From a virus: a DNA stretch of 64,000 nucleotides. Position numbers and translations under genes: made by a program. The stretch spans positions 117,643 to 181,642 of the IMG/VR virus record IMGVR_UViG_3300037502_003770; one strand, written 5' to 3'. Numbering within the stretch: position 1 is the first letter of the stretch; each line of letters begins with the position of its first letter. The notes under the pieces are model-generated. The model saw nothing but the letters and a program-made list of their open reading frames with translations, did no database searches and had not been told where the DNA came from. Below are positions 48,617-58,813 of the stretch, piece by piece.

Positions 48617-49579
48617 TTATTTAAATTTTTCATTTTTTATACCCATTTTATAATATTTTTCAAAAGTAAATTTTGCTTTAGTTAGTTGTATTTTTAAAAA
48701 TTCCCAATACTTTTTAAAAATCTTTTTTAATATAAAAGAAATTCTTTTATAATGTTTTAATTCCACATAAGAATATAGTTTATTAAAATCATTAGTTATT
48801 TGATTATCTTTAATATTATTAAATATTGGTTTTAAACTATCCAATAGATATCTTGTAATACCATCATCATATACAACATCATCAATATTTTTATATAATT
48901 CATATTCATTATTTGTTAAAATATTTTCAATATCTTGATAATATATTTTATATATCTTTGTTTTAGTTTTATCAGCTTTACATCTACCAAATACATAAAA
49001 ATTAATAGTATTTGCTCTAATTTCTTGGTCGGACAAATAATAAATCATCCTTTTATCTATTACAAGTGTTAATTCTTGAATAATTTCTTTTTCATTATTA
49101 TAAGATTTGTATAAGTTATTTAAATATTTATTAGATGTATTATTAATGTTTTCGATTTCATCAAAATAATGTCTTAATTCATGAAAAACTGTTCTATATA
49201 ATCTTTTTAGATAAGCGTGTTTATAATTTATCTTATCATCAATATCTAAATCTATCGCATCATTAATATAATAATTATTAATTATAATTTCATGTATCCT
49301 AGAGTTTTTAAAATAATTACCTAATAACTCTTCTTTTTTATCAGATATTACATTTATTCGTAAATCTTTTTCTTTATTAAATTTTATATTAAAAAAATCA
49401 GAGTTAAAATCATATATATTATTATTATCAAAATTATAATATAACGACAACCGTTTATTTAATTCAAAAGTTTTTAAATTAATAACAGAAAATATTTTTT
49501 TTGTTATATTAAAAGCAAGTTCTTTAATTCTTTTATTTATAATATTTTCTGATACTTTATATTCGTTTAATTTTTTCAT
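48617..49579 (-). CDS. HExxH metallopeptidase-like protein, 320 aa
   Basis: HELRH at residues 133-137 in the helix TVFHELRHYFDE, with the downstream acidic helix YYLSDQEIRANTINFYVFG offering a third zinc ligand (gluzincin-like spacing, about 50 residues). The N-terminal 120 and C-terminal 100 residues are unrecognised and basic. A protease role in virion maturation or host entry is possible. Last gene of the four-gene minus-strand run 53323-48617. Confidence 0.7.
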   Translation of the reverse strand: MKKLNEYKVSENIINKRIKELAFNITKKIFSVINLKTFELNKRLSLYYNFDNNNIYDFNSDFFNIKFNKEKDLRINVISDKKEELLGNYFKNSRIHEIIINNYYINDAIDLDIDDKINYKHAYLKRLYRTVFHELRHYFDEIENINNTSNKYLNNLYKSYNNEKEIIQELTLVIDKRMIYYLSDQEIRANTINFYVFGRCKADKTKTKIYKIYYQDIENILTNNEYELYKNIDDVVYDDGITRYLLDSLKPIFNNIKDNQITNDFNKLYSYVELKHYKRISFILKKIFKKYWEFLKIQLTKAKFTFEKYYKMGIKNEKFK

Positions 49580-49582
49580 GTT

Positions 49583-51769
49583 TTATCTACGTTTAACTAC
49601 ATAATAAGTATTATTTTCAAATTCAAAATCACCTAAAATAGTTTCATAAGCTAATATATCATGTGCGCTGTATTCATATATAGTATTACTTACTAATTCT
49701 GTAATATAATCACTATACTTAGAACTATTACCAGTAAAATCAATATATTGTATTAGATTTGAATAGCCATATAATTCAGTTACATAATCATTTATTATAT
49801 TAATCATTTTTCCTTGTAATACTTTTTCTTTTACTTTTTCTTTTAACAAATTTATATAGTCTTCATCTAATATATCAGAATTATTATTGTTATATGATAA
49901 ATAAAAAGCAATAGGATATTTATATTTTTTTCTTTTACTATAAAGATAAAGGTTTAATCGATAAATATAATTTGATAGATTATTACCTTTTGGTACAACA
50001 AGAATATTAGCTTTTTCAAAATAAAATGTACTCTTATATAATTTTTTTATTTTATCACATAATTCAATTATCTCAGAATTATTTTCTTTTTTAGCTATTG
50101 CTTTTACTGTATATAATAAATTTTTTATGAAAAAATCATTATTAGGTCCAGGTAGTCTTATTTCATAAAACATGTTTTCTTTTTGATTTAAATAAAATTC
50201 ATTTTCTTTTTCATTATTATTTGAATAATTTAAATAATGTCTATTTAAAAGTTCGTATAATTTATATGGTTTACTTTGATAATAATTTAAATATTCAAAC
50301 GGAAAAATATTTCTATCTAATTCAAGAAATTCTGTATATTTTTTTAAATCATTAATAAAATTTTGTCTATTACCGTTATATAAATTTTTTATTATACCAT
50401 TTATATTAAATATTTTTTCATTATAGAATATATCAGTAAATAAATTTAAATCATTAAAACTATATTCTAAATTATCAATAATATACTGACGAATTTCATC
50501 TGAGTCAAAATTATCATTTATATTATCCTCATTCCATTCTAATTTATCTAAAAATTGGTTAATATATTTTTTATTTTCAGCAAAGTCATCATAATAAGAA
50601 CCAAAATTATCACGATAGAAAGAATCATATAAACTATCATGTTCATATACTTCATATTTATCACCGTCATTATCTATATAAACATTAGGTTCTGGTTCAT
50701 CTACGATTTTAACTCCTAGGAAATCAGCTAAAGCTTCTTCAAAAGTTTCACTTTCTACTTCTAACCCATCTGGTGTTAAAAACTTAGCTTTTAAACCATT
50801 ATCAAGATATGGTAAAGATAACCCTTTAACGGCTGTACCATGATATGTTTCAGTAGTATTTGTTGTTACTTTAAAACCTAGATTATTATTAATATAATTT
50901 TTTATTAAGTCACTATCTAAAACACCGTAAGTTCTATCTAAATAAAATTCACCTTTTTCTTTATAAAGAGTTTCTATATAACGAATAATATTTCTACTTA
51001 AAGGTGTATAATTAACTTTATTACCAGCTTGGTCAATAAAAGGTTCATCATATATCATATAACAGACTTTCATATTTTTATCAAAAACATTATTAAGAAG
51101 TTTTTGATTATGTGAACCATTATATAAATTTTGACAACTATTAAAAAAACAACTTACTGACATATTTAATACGTCAATAGGTTTATCACTTATATAAATA
51201 TAAGCTTTCTTTAATTTATTATTATTTACAATTAAAGTTAAATTTGTTATACCATTAATAATACCGTTAATTGTTTTTTCTTCAGATTTTAAATCTTGTG
51301 AAGTATATGATAAATTAAAATTATTTTTTTCACAATGGGTTAAAAAATTATAAAGAGATGTTTTATTATTAGATATCTCTAATGTTTGAAAATTCTTTAT
51401 TAAATAATATTCTTTACTTAGTATTTTTCTAATTTCATCTACCATTAAATAATCATCTTCATCACTAACATTATGATTAATATTTTTTAAAACATTAATT
51501 TTTGTTAGATAATCAACCAATTCAGATTTAGCAAATTTAGTTTTACGCAATTGTTTAATTATATTTTTACTATTCTGTTTAATAATCTGTTCTTTAATAA
51601 CTGATAATAATTTTTGGTCAGTTATTTCTTTTTTAATATTAGGTATTATAGGATTTTTTTCAGGAACTTCTAAATCAAGAGCTTTATCACCATGTTTTAC
51701 AGCTTTTTGCATGTATTGAGGTACTACATCTCTAAACTTTGCTTCATCTATATATTTTCTTTTCATCAT
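49583..51769 (-). CDS. Large unknown phage protein, 728 aa
   Basis: N-terminal RKYIDEAKFRDVVPQYMQKA; central block DVLNMSVSCFFNSCQNLYNG...KVCYMIYDEPFIDQ...LSRNIIRYIETLYKE...LDRTYGVLDSDLIKNYIN, whose S-x-S..F-x-S-C-x-N-L and later R-x-Y-G positions I recall from proteins of large T4-like phages (function unknown). The second half is acidic and then Tyr/Asn-rich. Begins at the last base of the 51769 gene, so translation is coupled. Confidence 0.75.
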   Translation of the reverse strand: MMKRKYIDEAKFRDVVPQYMQKAVKHGDKALDLEVPEKNPIIPNIKKEITDQKLLSVIKEQIIKQNSKNIIKQLRKTKFAKSELVDYLTKINVLKNINHNVSDEDDYLMVDEIRKILSKEYYLIKNFQTLEISNNKTSLYNFLTHCEKNNFNLSYTSQDLKSEEKTINGIINGITNLTLIVNNNKLKKAYIYISDKPIDVLNMSVSCFFNSCQNLYNGSHNQKLLNNVFDKNMKVCYMIYDEPFIDQAGNKVNYTPLSRNIIRYIETLYKEKGEFYLDRTYGVLDSDLIKNYINNNLGFKVTTNTTETYHGTAVKGLSLPYLDNGLKAKFLTPDGLEVESETFEEALADFLGVKIVDEPEPNVYIDNDGDKYEVYEHDSLYDSFYRDNFGSYYDDFAENKKYINQFLDKLEWNEDNINDNFDSDEIRQYIIDNLEYSFNDLNLFTDIFYNEKIFNINGIIKNLYNGNRQNFINDLKKYTEFLELDRNIFPFEYLNYYQSKPYKLYELLNRHYLNYSNNNEKENEFYLNQKENMFYEIRLPGPNNDFFIKNLLYTVKAIAKKENNSEIIELCDKIKKLYKSTFYFEKANILVVPKGNNLSNYIYRLNLYLYSKRKKYKYPIAFYLSYNNNNSDILDEDYINLLKEKVKEKVLQGKMINIINDYVTELYGYSNLIQYIDFTGNSSKYSDYITELVSNTIYEYSAHDILAYETILGDFEFENNTYYVVKRR

Positions 51770-52569
51770 TATTCAGGTTTATTAATATTATTTTTGATAC
51801 TAAATAATTCTTGGTTATTAACACTATATTTATTAATAATTGAAGTTGGTGCTTTCACTATTTGGAAATCTGATTTCTTAATAAGATAACCTCTTAAAAC
51901 AACTTTAAATACTTTTACATAATATCTTTTTCCTTCAAGGTCATTTAATGTTCCATCGGAACTAACATCTTCAAGATTTAAAGGCATGTAATGACCGTTT
52001 ACATTAATATATAATTGTCTTTCATTAAACTTATTTAAATAAAGTTCAACCATTTCATTTACATCGGTTATAAAAGCTGATATTAATCTTATTTCATATT
52101 CAATATCTATTGGAGTTGGTTGAGTTATTTTATAATGAATATATGTTAACATATCATTTTCAATAACAGGCATTTTATAATAACTAAAAGCTTTTTTATT
52201 AGGAATATTAAATTTCTCTCCGTAGATAGTTCCTTTAAGAATATTGGTTCTTTCCATTGTTATAAATGGAGGAACAAGGTTTTTATTATCATCTTGCAAG
52301 TGCCAAGTTTTTTGAAATTCACCCCATCTTTCATTATTCATAAAAATTGTATCAACTTTAACTCTTTCATCATTTTCACTAAGAATTGATAATGATAAAT
52401 CACCTTCATTTGTACAATTAAATACAGCAATATCCAAATCGGCAATATCAATACTTTGAGGTAAAAAAGTAGAGTTTTCATCTGTTTGATTTAACAGTTC
52501 TTCAACACGAACAATTCCAACATTTGTAGGGTATGTATTTCTTAAAGAAGTTTTTTTAGGTAGAGCCAT
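51769..52569 (-). CDS. Virion structural protein, 266 aa
   Basis: VPPFITMERTNILKGTIYG, YYKMPVIENDMLTYIHYKITQPTPIDIEYEIRLIS (a strand pair), FNERQLYINVNGHYMPLNLEDVSSDGTLNDLEGKRYYVKVFKVVLRGYLI: arrangement seen in tail/neck structural proteins of large phages. No enzyme motif. Start overlaps the 52556 stop by 14 bases. Structural role is inferred from pattern and position among virion genes. Confidence 0.7.
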   Translation of the reverse strand: MALPKKTSLRNTYPTNVGIVRVEELLNQTDENSTFLPQSIDIADLDIAVFNCTNEGDLSLSILSENDERVKVDTIFMNNERWGEFQKTWHLQDDNKNLVPPFITMERTNILKGTIYGEKFNIPNKKAFSYYKMPVIENDMLTYIHYKITQPTPIDIEYEIRLISAFITDVNEMVELYLNKFNERQLYINVNGHYMPLNLEDVSSDGTLNDLEGKRYYVKVFKVVLRGYLIKKSDFQIVKAPTSIINKYSVNNQELFSIKNNINKPE

Positions 52570-53323
52570 TTACTTTTCTTTTAAATAGTAATTCTTTTAA
52601 AAGTTTTTTTACCTCTCTTGAAATATATTCTCTTAAATTAAACTTCTCTTTTATTTGTTTTAATATCAAAGGGTCTTCTATATAGTAAATAAGGGTTTTA
52701 TCATTAGAAACAACTATTTCCCAAAGGTGAAAATCTTGTAAATGTTTAGGTACATGAAATATTGAATCAGAAAAACTTAAAACAGCTTTTTCACAAAGAG
52801 AGTAATCTATAATTTTTTTAGATACATATGGTAAACAACCATATTGAGACGTAACAGCTTTTTCACAAAGAGAGTAATAATTTTCAATATTATCAGGTAC
52901 AAATTGTAAAGCTGTGCCATCTTGAGAAATAGCTTTCTCGCAAAGAGAATAATCTCTTAATTCTTCTGGCACAAATTCTAAAGCTGTTCCATTTGTAAAA
53001 ACAGCTTTCTCACAAATAGAATAATCTCTTAAATGTTTAGATACAAATTCTAAAATCCAACCATTTTTAGAAACAGCTTTTTCACGAAAAGAATATATAT
53101 TCCATAATTCTTTTGGTATACGTTTAATATCATCTTCTTCATTGCTGTATATTATACTTATATAATAATTTAGTAATCTTTTATTAGAAAGGTTTTTTTC
53201 TTTAAAACCATTTACTTGCAATAATATATCTATTAAATCATCTCCTTTCTCAAGTAAAAAATTATTTAAAGAAAGTAAATCTATTTTATGTTTATCACTT
53301 ATATTTTCTAACTTATTATTCAT
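52556..53323 (-). CDS. DUF4116 repeat protein with C-terminal LLKE tag, 255 aa
   Basis: Starts NISDKHKIDLLSLNNFLLEKGDDLID, then at least five DUF4116 repeats of the form DYSLCEKAVSxNGxALxFVPExL (residues about 75-215). Ends LREYISREVKKLLKELLFKR (LLKE 241-244). Clearest DUF4116 member of the window. First gene of the minus-strand run, divergent from 53384. Confidence 0.85.
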   Translation of the reverse strand: MNNKLENISDKHKIDLLSLNNFLLEKGDDLIDILLQVNGFKEKNLSNKRLLNYYISIIYSNEEDDIKRIPKELWNIYSFREKAVSKNGWILEFVSKHLRDYSICEKAVFTNGTALEFVPEELRDYSLCEKAISQDGTALQFVPDNIENYYSLCEKAVTSQYGCLPYVSKKIIDYSLCEKAVLSFSDSIFHVPKHLQDFHLWEIVVSNDKTLIYYIEDPLILKQIKEKFNLREYISREVKKLLKELLFKRKVNGST

Positions 53324-53383
53324 TATAAAAAATTACTTTTCTTTTAAATAGTAATTCTTTACTATTTACAATAAACAATATTT

Positions 53384-53860
53384 ATGGAAATTTATTTCAA
53401 AATAAATTATGACAAAAATTTTGATTTTACTTTAGAAAATAAACAAGATAAAATGGATTTCATAATAAGAAAAAACTCAACTTTACCAATATTAAGATTA
53501 GAACCAATTAGAGTTTTAGATTATAAAGATTTAGTTGAAAATATTGAGAACGCAGCTGTAACATTTTCTATGATTGATATAGAAAATGGTTCATATAGAA
53601 TAGCAAATAAGGCTGGTTATATTGAAATAAATGAAAGAGATAATGATACAAAAGTTAAAACAGGTAATGGTGATATGAAACCTGATTTTTATATATGTTA
53701 TAAATTTACTGAATTTGATACAAGAGTTAATGGAGTATTTAGAGGTGAATTTAAAATAGATTTTATTAAAGATAATTGTGTTAATTCTTTAATTGCTCCC
53801 ATTAAAAATGATTTATATATTCATATATTAGATTCTATTACAAAAACAAGTTTTATTTAA
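53384..53860 (+). CDS. Tail/baseplate structural protein, 158 aa
   Basis: Beta-rich. VNGVFRGEFKIDFI then LIAPIKNDLYIHILDSITKTSFI: the pattern G-x-Y/F-x-G-E-F-K-I-x-F ... L-x-x-P...L-x-I-x-I-x-D-S, found in small baseplate or tail proteins of large phages. Immediately followed by 53865. Confidence 0.65.
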   Translation: MEIYFKINYDKNFDFTLENKQDKMDFIIRKNSTLPILRLEPIRVLDYKDLVENIENAAVTFSMIDIENGSYRIANKAGYIEINERDNDTKVKTGNGDMKPDFYICYKFTEFDTRVNGVFRGEFKIDFIKDNCVNSLIAPIKNDLYIHILDSITKTSFI

Positions 53861-53864
53861 GAAA

Positions 53865-55349
53865 ATGAAAATTAAAAATATAAAAAGAATTTTAAAGGAA
53901 GAAACCAAAGGTGAAAGATATTTGAATAGTAAACTATCTAATATGGGTCCTATGGGTATATCAAGACAGATTAGTAATCTTGGTGGTTACGGTCAAATAG
54001 ATACTTTAAAGAAAGCTGAAGAAGAATTTTATAAATTACATAGAGTAGAATTTAAATTAAATAATCAAAAATATGAGGGTTATTTTATTGTATATCCTCA
54101 AAGTGATAATACTCTTATTTTTTATGATGGTTTACCCTTTGCAAAAAAGAGAGATACGATGTATACAGGCGGTGAATTAAATAAAGATAAATCTGTAATA
54201 TTTACAGGTTCAAGAGTAGATTTACAACTTTTAAAAACATATCAAAACTTTCTAAAAAGATTTAATTTAAAAAGTATAGTGTTAAAAGGATTTCCTGATA
54301 TTACTGAACAAATTAAAAAAAATATAATTGTTGATGTAAAATTATTTTTTGAACAATTATATAATCTTTTTATTATAAAAAATGAATTTTATAAAGAAAT
54401 AGATGATTTTATAAATATATTTACTCAATTAAAAAAATACCCAAAAAATAGTAGATTGAATCGTAATGTAATTGATAAATATACTAATTTTAGAAATAAT
54501 TTTGTTAATAGTAATGTATTGGAAAATAATATATTTAATGTCTTTAATAGTTATAATGTTGATGAAGCTTTTAATACTAGTGATATATCTGGTTTGTATA
54601 TATATTTTAATTTTATAAAAAATAATATCGAAGAAATAAGAAATTCATCATCACAAATAATTAAATTTTTAGAAAATTTATCTAATAAAAATAGTACCAG
54701 AATTAGTCAACCGTTTATCAGTAGTGATAAATATGATGTTAGTTATATTGTTAACGTAAAAAATAATTTATTACCAGGTGTTAAATCAGAATTAAAAAAT
54801 CAAATACTTGAATTTACCTATATTAGTGAAAACTTAATAGATAAATCTAACTATAAAATGGGTAAATCTTTGGGTGTTATGAAAATTAATGGTATATCTT
54901 TGAATATGAGGGATAAAAATGATAAATATGAAATAATATTTGATGCTGAAAAAAGTATTATTTCATTAACTATTAACGGTAATAAACAATCTGGTAGTGA
55001 TAGGGATAATAGTCTTAAAAAAATATTAGATAATATTTTTATTCAAAAATTTAATGGTGAATTTAATTATATAAATACTAAATTAATAAATGATGCTATA
55101 AATAATAAAATGTATAATTTTAATTATATTGAAAATAATAATAGACATTATCGTTTAGGTAGGTCAGGCGCACCTTTTAAATTTGATATTCTTTTCTATA
55201 ATGACTTAGATGGTACAATGTTTAAAGGTAAATTACCTAACATTAATATTATATCCTTACAAATAAATGATTTTAAAATATTAAAAGAACAGACAACATA
55301 TATAGATGAAATAAAAATAAATATTGAATTTATATCAACAAATAATTAA
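53865..55349 (+). CDS. Virion-module protein with N-terminal ILKE tag, 494 aa
   Basis: MKIKNIKRILKEETKG is the tag placed at the N-terminus (ILKE 9-12), as in T4-type capsid-targeting peptides that end at the cleavage site. Then GPMGISRQISNLGGYGQID, an alpha/beta part (VEFKLNNQKYEGYFIVYPQS, LKSIVLKGFPDIT), a long helical middle and a C-terminal beta part (RAPFKFDILFYNDLDGTMF-like). No family recognised. Confidence 0.65.
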   Translation: MKIKNIKRILKEETKGERYLNSKLSNMGPMGISRQISNLGGYGQIDTLKKAEEEFYKLHRVEFKLNNQKYEGYFIVYPQSDNTLIFYDGLPFAKKRDTMYTGGELNKDKSVIFTGSRVDLQLLKTYQNFLKRFNLKSIVLKGFPDITEQIKKNIIVDVKLFFEQLYNLFIIKNEFYKEIDDFINIFTQLKKYPKNSRLNRNVIDKYTNFRNNFVNSNVLENNIFNVFNSYNVDEAFNTSDISGLYIYFNFIKNNIEEIRNSSSQIIKFLENLSNKNSTRISQPFISSDKYDVSYIVNVKNNLLPGVKSELKNQILEFTYISENLIDKSNYKMGKSLGVMKINGISLNMRDKNDKYEIIFDAEKSIISLTINGNKQSGSDRDNSLKKILDNIFIQKFNGEFNYINTKLINDAINNKMYNFNYIENNNRHYRLGRSGAPFKFDILFYNDLDGTMFKGKLPNINIISLQINDFKILKEQTTYIDEIKINIEFISTNN

Positions 55350-55351
55350 AT

Positions 55352-57841
55352 ATGAGTATATCAAAAAAAGAAATAGCTGATGCTTTAGCTAGAAGTAATG
55401 CTGAAATGGAAAAGTATTCACAAAGTCTGAATACTCAAATGGATATACACGAAAAAATTGCTAATTTAATTGATAAATCTAATAGTTCAATAGCTTCTTA
55501 TTTTAAAACTTCTAAGGATATTAATAATCTTGAAAAAAAGAATCTTCAATTAGCTAATGAAAGAAAAAAACTTGAAGAACAATTAAATACTTTAAGAGAA
55601 GCTCAAAGTAAAATTGAAAAGAAGATATTAAAAACTGTTGATGAAGAAAAAGAAAAAGCACTTAAATCTCAATTAGAATTACTAACAAAAAATCTAACAG
55701 CTTTAGAAAAACAATCTCTTCAACTAGAAAATAATATAGACGCAAATAATGAAATAGTAAGAGGATTTAAAGAACAAACATCATTACTTGGAACAATTGG
55801 TCAATCTATTCAGGATAATCTAGTTAATAGAATGGTTAATTTTAGTAAATCTATTTATGGTTATTTTAATGAAGCTGATAGAGCTATAAAAGACTTAAAT
55901 TTATCATTAGGTAAATCAGGAGCTAATTCTGCTATGCTTAGAGATAATATGACTGATGTTGCTATGCAAGCAGCTTATTTTGGTTTAAGTGTTAAAGATT
56001 TAGCAAGTATTCAAGAAAGATATGCTGAGGCAACAGGTAAAGCTAACGGTTTAAGAAGAGATGAATTAAATTCAGTAATGTTAATTGCTAAAGGTACTTC
56101 TTTAGGAAGTGAGGCTGCTGGTGAAATGGTAGGTAATTTTGAAACTATTGGATTGTCTGCTGTTCAAACAAAAAACTTTGTAGAAAAAACTGTTAACTTA
56201 AATGAAAAATTTGGTGTTAATTCAGGAAAAGTTTTAAAAACCATTAATCAAAATTTTAGTAAATTAAATGAATATAGATTTCAAAATGGTGTAGAAGGTC
56301 TTGCAAAAATGAGTAGACTTGCAGAAATAACTAAAATTTCAATAGAAAGTACTTTTTCCGCAATAGATAAATTTAGAACATTACAAGGTACATTAGAAGC
56401 TTCTGCAAGACTTATGACTATGGGTGGTAAGTTTGCTCAAGCTGACCCTTTTAAACTATCTTTCTTATCAAGAAATCAACCTGAAAAGTTTGCTCAATCA
56501 ATAGCTGATATGACTAGAGGAATAGCTACTTTTAATAAAGAAACTAGGGAATTTGAATTGTCAGCTTTAGATATGGATAGATTAAGAGAAGTATCAGAAG
56601 CTACAGGTATTTCAGTTAAAGAATTAGCTGCTTCAGCAAAAGAAGTTTCAAAAATAGATTTAGCTAAGAAAAGTATATTTATTGGAACTAAAGAAGATAG
56701 AGATTTTCTTGGTAGAATGGCTAAGTTTGGTGATAATGGTAGAATGGTTGTTGAAATTGATGGTCAAAATGTTGATTTACAAAATGTTACTAAATCACAA
56801 TTAGATGTTTTAAAAGGTTCAGCTAAAAATTTAAAAGAAAGAGCTGATGCTGCAAAAACATTTGATGAAATTTTTGTAAATACTGTAAATGAATTAAAAG
56901 CTTCTTTATTACCTTTCTTAAAACAATTTAATGCGTTAGCAACAAGTTTAAATAGTTTTATAGATGGTATAGATAATAATAAAGGTGTTTGGCAAATTAT
57001 GGGTTCTATTGCTGTTATTGCAGGTGCAACATTACCATTTATTGCTGCTGCTGGCGGTATAAAATCTATTCTTGGTGGAATAGGTGATATGATAAGTAAT
57101 ACAAAAGATAAAATAGTTGATAAATTAATAGATAAAAGTGTTGATACCGCTGTTAATAGAGGAGGTTCTTTATTAAATTCAGGTGCTAGTGCAGGAGCAA
57201 CTGCAAGTAATTATAGTTTTGCAGCATCACTCGCTGCTGTTGGTGTAGCTGCTGCTGGTATTGGTTTTGGTATTAAACAAGCAACAGAAGGATTTGCAAG
57301 TTTGGCTACAGCTATGAAAGGTTTAACTGGTTCAGAAATGGAAGGTTTAAAAGATATATTATTAGGTGTAGGTATTGGTATTGTTGCAATTGGAGGTGGA
57401 TTAGCTGCTTTAGCTTATAGTCCTGCTGGACCTGGAGCTTTACTTATGTTAGGCGGTATAACAGCTTCATTTATGGGTATTAGTTGGGCAACAAGAAATG
57501 TATTAGATGGTATTACAGATGTTGTAACAGGAATAGGTAAATTATCAAATGTAAATTACGCAGGTATATTAAGACCTATTAATGATTTAATAAATGTTGA
57601 TTTAGGTAAATTACAAAAATTAGAAGATTTCTTCACTAATTTAAGTCAAATCAAATATAATAATTTTGCTACATTAGAACAAATATCTAAAGATGGTATT
57701 AAATTAGTTTTACCTGATAAAGTACCATTTAATATAGAAATAGATTTTACTGCGACATTAGATAAAACTCAATTATCTAAACAATTAGCAAAACAAATAC
57801 AAGTAGAAATATATAAAGGAAAAACAGGAAAAAGTAGTTAA
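55352..57841 (+). CDS. Tail tape-measure-like protein, 829 aa
   Basis: Residues 1-150 are coiled coil (NNLEKKNLQLANERKKLEEQ, LEKQSLQLENNIDANNEIV); the middle is Ala/Ser-rich helical (LSVKDLASIQERYAEATGKA, LTMGGKFAQADPFK); residues about 545-735 contain hydrophobic Gly/Ala segments (GSIAVIAGATLPFIAAAGGI, GIGIVAIGGGLAALAYSPAG), as in tape-measure proteins that insert in the membrane during DNA injection. Codon usage richer in G/C third positions than its neighbours. Followed by the baseplate spike-like gene, a usual order. Confidence 0.8.
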   Translation: MSISKKEIADALARSNAEMEKYSQSLNTQMDIHEKIANLIDKSNSSIASYFKTSKDINNLEKKNLQLANERKKLEEQLNTLREAQSKIEKKILKTVDEEKEKALKSQLELLTKNLTALEKQSLQLENNIDANNEIVRGFKEQTSLLGTIGQSIQDNLVNRMVNFSKSIYGYFNEADRAIKDLNLSLGKSGANSAMLRDNMTDVAMQAAYFGLSVKDLASIQERYAEATGKANGLRRDELNSVMLIAKGTSLGSEAAGEMVGNFETIGLSAVQTKNFVEKTVNLNEKFGVNSGKVLKTINQNFSKLNEYRFQNGVEGLAKMSRLAEITKISIESTFSAIDKFRTLQGTLEASARLMTMGGKFAQADPFKLSFLSRNQPEKFAQSIADMTRGIATFNKETREFELSALDMDRLREVSEATGISVKELAASAKEVSKIDLAKKSIFIGTKEDRDFLGRMAKFGDNGRMVVEIDGQNVDLQNVTKSQLDVLKGSAKNLKERADAAKTFDEIFVNTVNELKASLLPFLKQFNALATSLNSFIDGIDNNKGVWQIMGSIAVIAGATLPFIAAAGGIKSILGGIGDMISNTKDKIVDKLIDKSVDTAVNRGGSLLNSGASAGATASNYSFAASLAAVGVAAAGIGFGIKQATEGFASLATAMKGLTGSEMEGLKDILLGVGIGIVAIGGGLAALAYSPAGPGALLMLGGITASFMGISWATRNVLDGITDVVTGIGKLSNVNYAGILRPINDLINVDLGKLQKLEDFFTNLSQIKYNNFATLEQISKDGIKLVLPDKVPFNIEIDFTATLDKTQLSKQLAKQIQVEIYKGKTGKSS

Positions 57842-57846
57842 TTAAT

Positions 57847-58776
57847 ATGGATTTATTTTTTGATAAACAAACATTATTGGATAGAGAAACTAGTAATCCT
57901 ACTAGTTCAAACCCTACTGGTCTTAGAAGTACTAAGACTATACATAAGGGTATTGTTGTTAGTGTAGATGATAGTGAGAATGGTAAAAGAATTAAAGTTC
58001 GTTTAACTGGTTTTGATGATGGCGTTACTGATGAAAATTTACCTTATTGTTATCCTTTACTTCCTTTTAATATTACAATTACACCAACAGAAAAGAGTAT
58101 TGTAAGAGTAATTATTTCTGATATTTCAGCTCCTTATCAAGATAGATTATATATTTCAGAAGTTATTTCACAATTTCAAAATTTAAATGGTCAACCGTTT
58201 TTTATTGATACTAAAAATAAATATAGTGAAGAAGCTTTATTTAATCAAAATAAAAATCAACCAATAAAAAATATACCAACAGTAGGTGATTTATACCCTA
58301 AAAATAAAAAAGAATTATTAGATACAATTTCATTTAATAGTAAAAACGGTAAAACCGATTTATTATTAAATGAAAACTATTATTCTTTAAGGACAAATAA
58401 ATTTAAAGTAAGTAATACTGAAAAGAATTTAACTAACCCTTGTTATATAAACGGTTTTTTAGAACCAAAGAAAAATGTTAACTATAATATAATTAATTCT
58501 GATAAGATATTTTTACTTTCAAATAAAACCAATCTTAATTATAATAAGAATTTAATAGAAAGTAAAGACTCTCAAGAAATAGATAATTTATTAAAACAAG
58601 TTCATAATGTTGGTTATGGTGATACCATTGCAGAGTTTTTAGATTTATTTAGAAAGGCTTTTACAAACCACGTTCATTCTTATGATGGTAAAGAACCAAT
58701 TAATAGTGATTTTATTAAAAAATTAAATGAATTTGATTTATCAAGAATATTCTCAAAAGATATACATATTAATTAA
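57847..58776 (+). CDS. Baseplate spike/hub protein (gp5/VgrG OB-fold-like), 309 aa
   Basis: HKGIVVSVDDSENGKRIKVR then LTGFDDG...LPYCYPLLPFNITITPTEKSIVRVI resembles the OB domain of gp5/VgrG-type spikes. C-terminal half contains FRKAFTNHVHSYDGKEPIN, a H-x-H segment like those seen near the tip or end of baseplate proteins. Likely punctures or organises the centre of the baseplate. Confidence 0.65.
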   Translation: MDLFFDKQTLLDRETSNPTSSNPTGLRSTKTIHKGIVVSVDDSENGKRIKVRLTGFDDGVTDENLPYCYPLLPFNITITPTEKSIVRVIISDISAPYQDRLYISEVISQFQNLNGQPFFIDTKNKYSEEALFNQNKNQPIKNIPTVGDLYPKNKKELLDTISFNSKNGKTDLLLNENYYSLRTNKFKVSNTEKNLTNPCYINGFLEPKKNVNYNIINSDKIFLLSNKTNLNYNKNLIESKDSQEIDNLLKQVHNVGYGDTIAEFLDLFRKAFTNHVHSYDGKEPINSDFIKKLNEFDLSRIFSKDIHIN

Positions 58777-58813
58777 AATAATATACTATTTATAATTAAA
58801 ATAATTAATAATT

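Noticed and set aside
51692-51889. Plus-strand ORF of 65 codons
   Set aside because: Antisense to the junction of two well-supported minus-strand genes.
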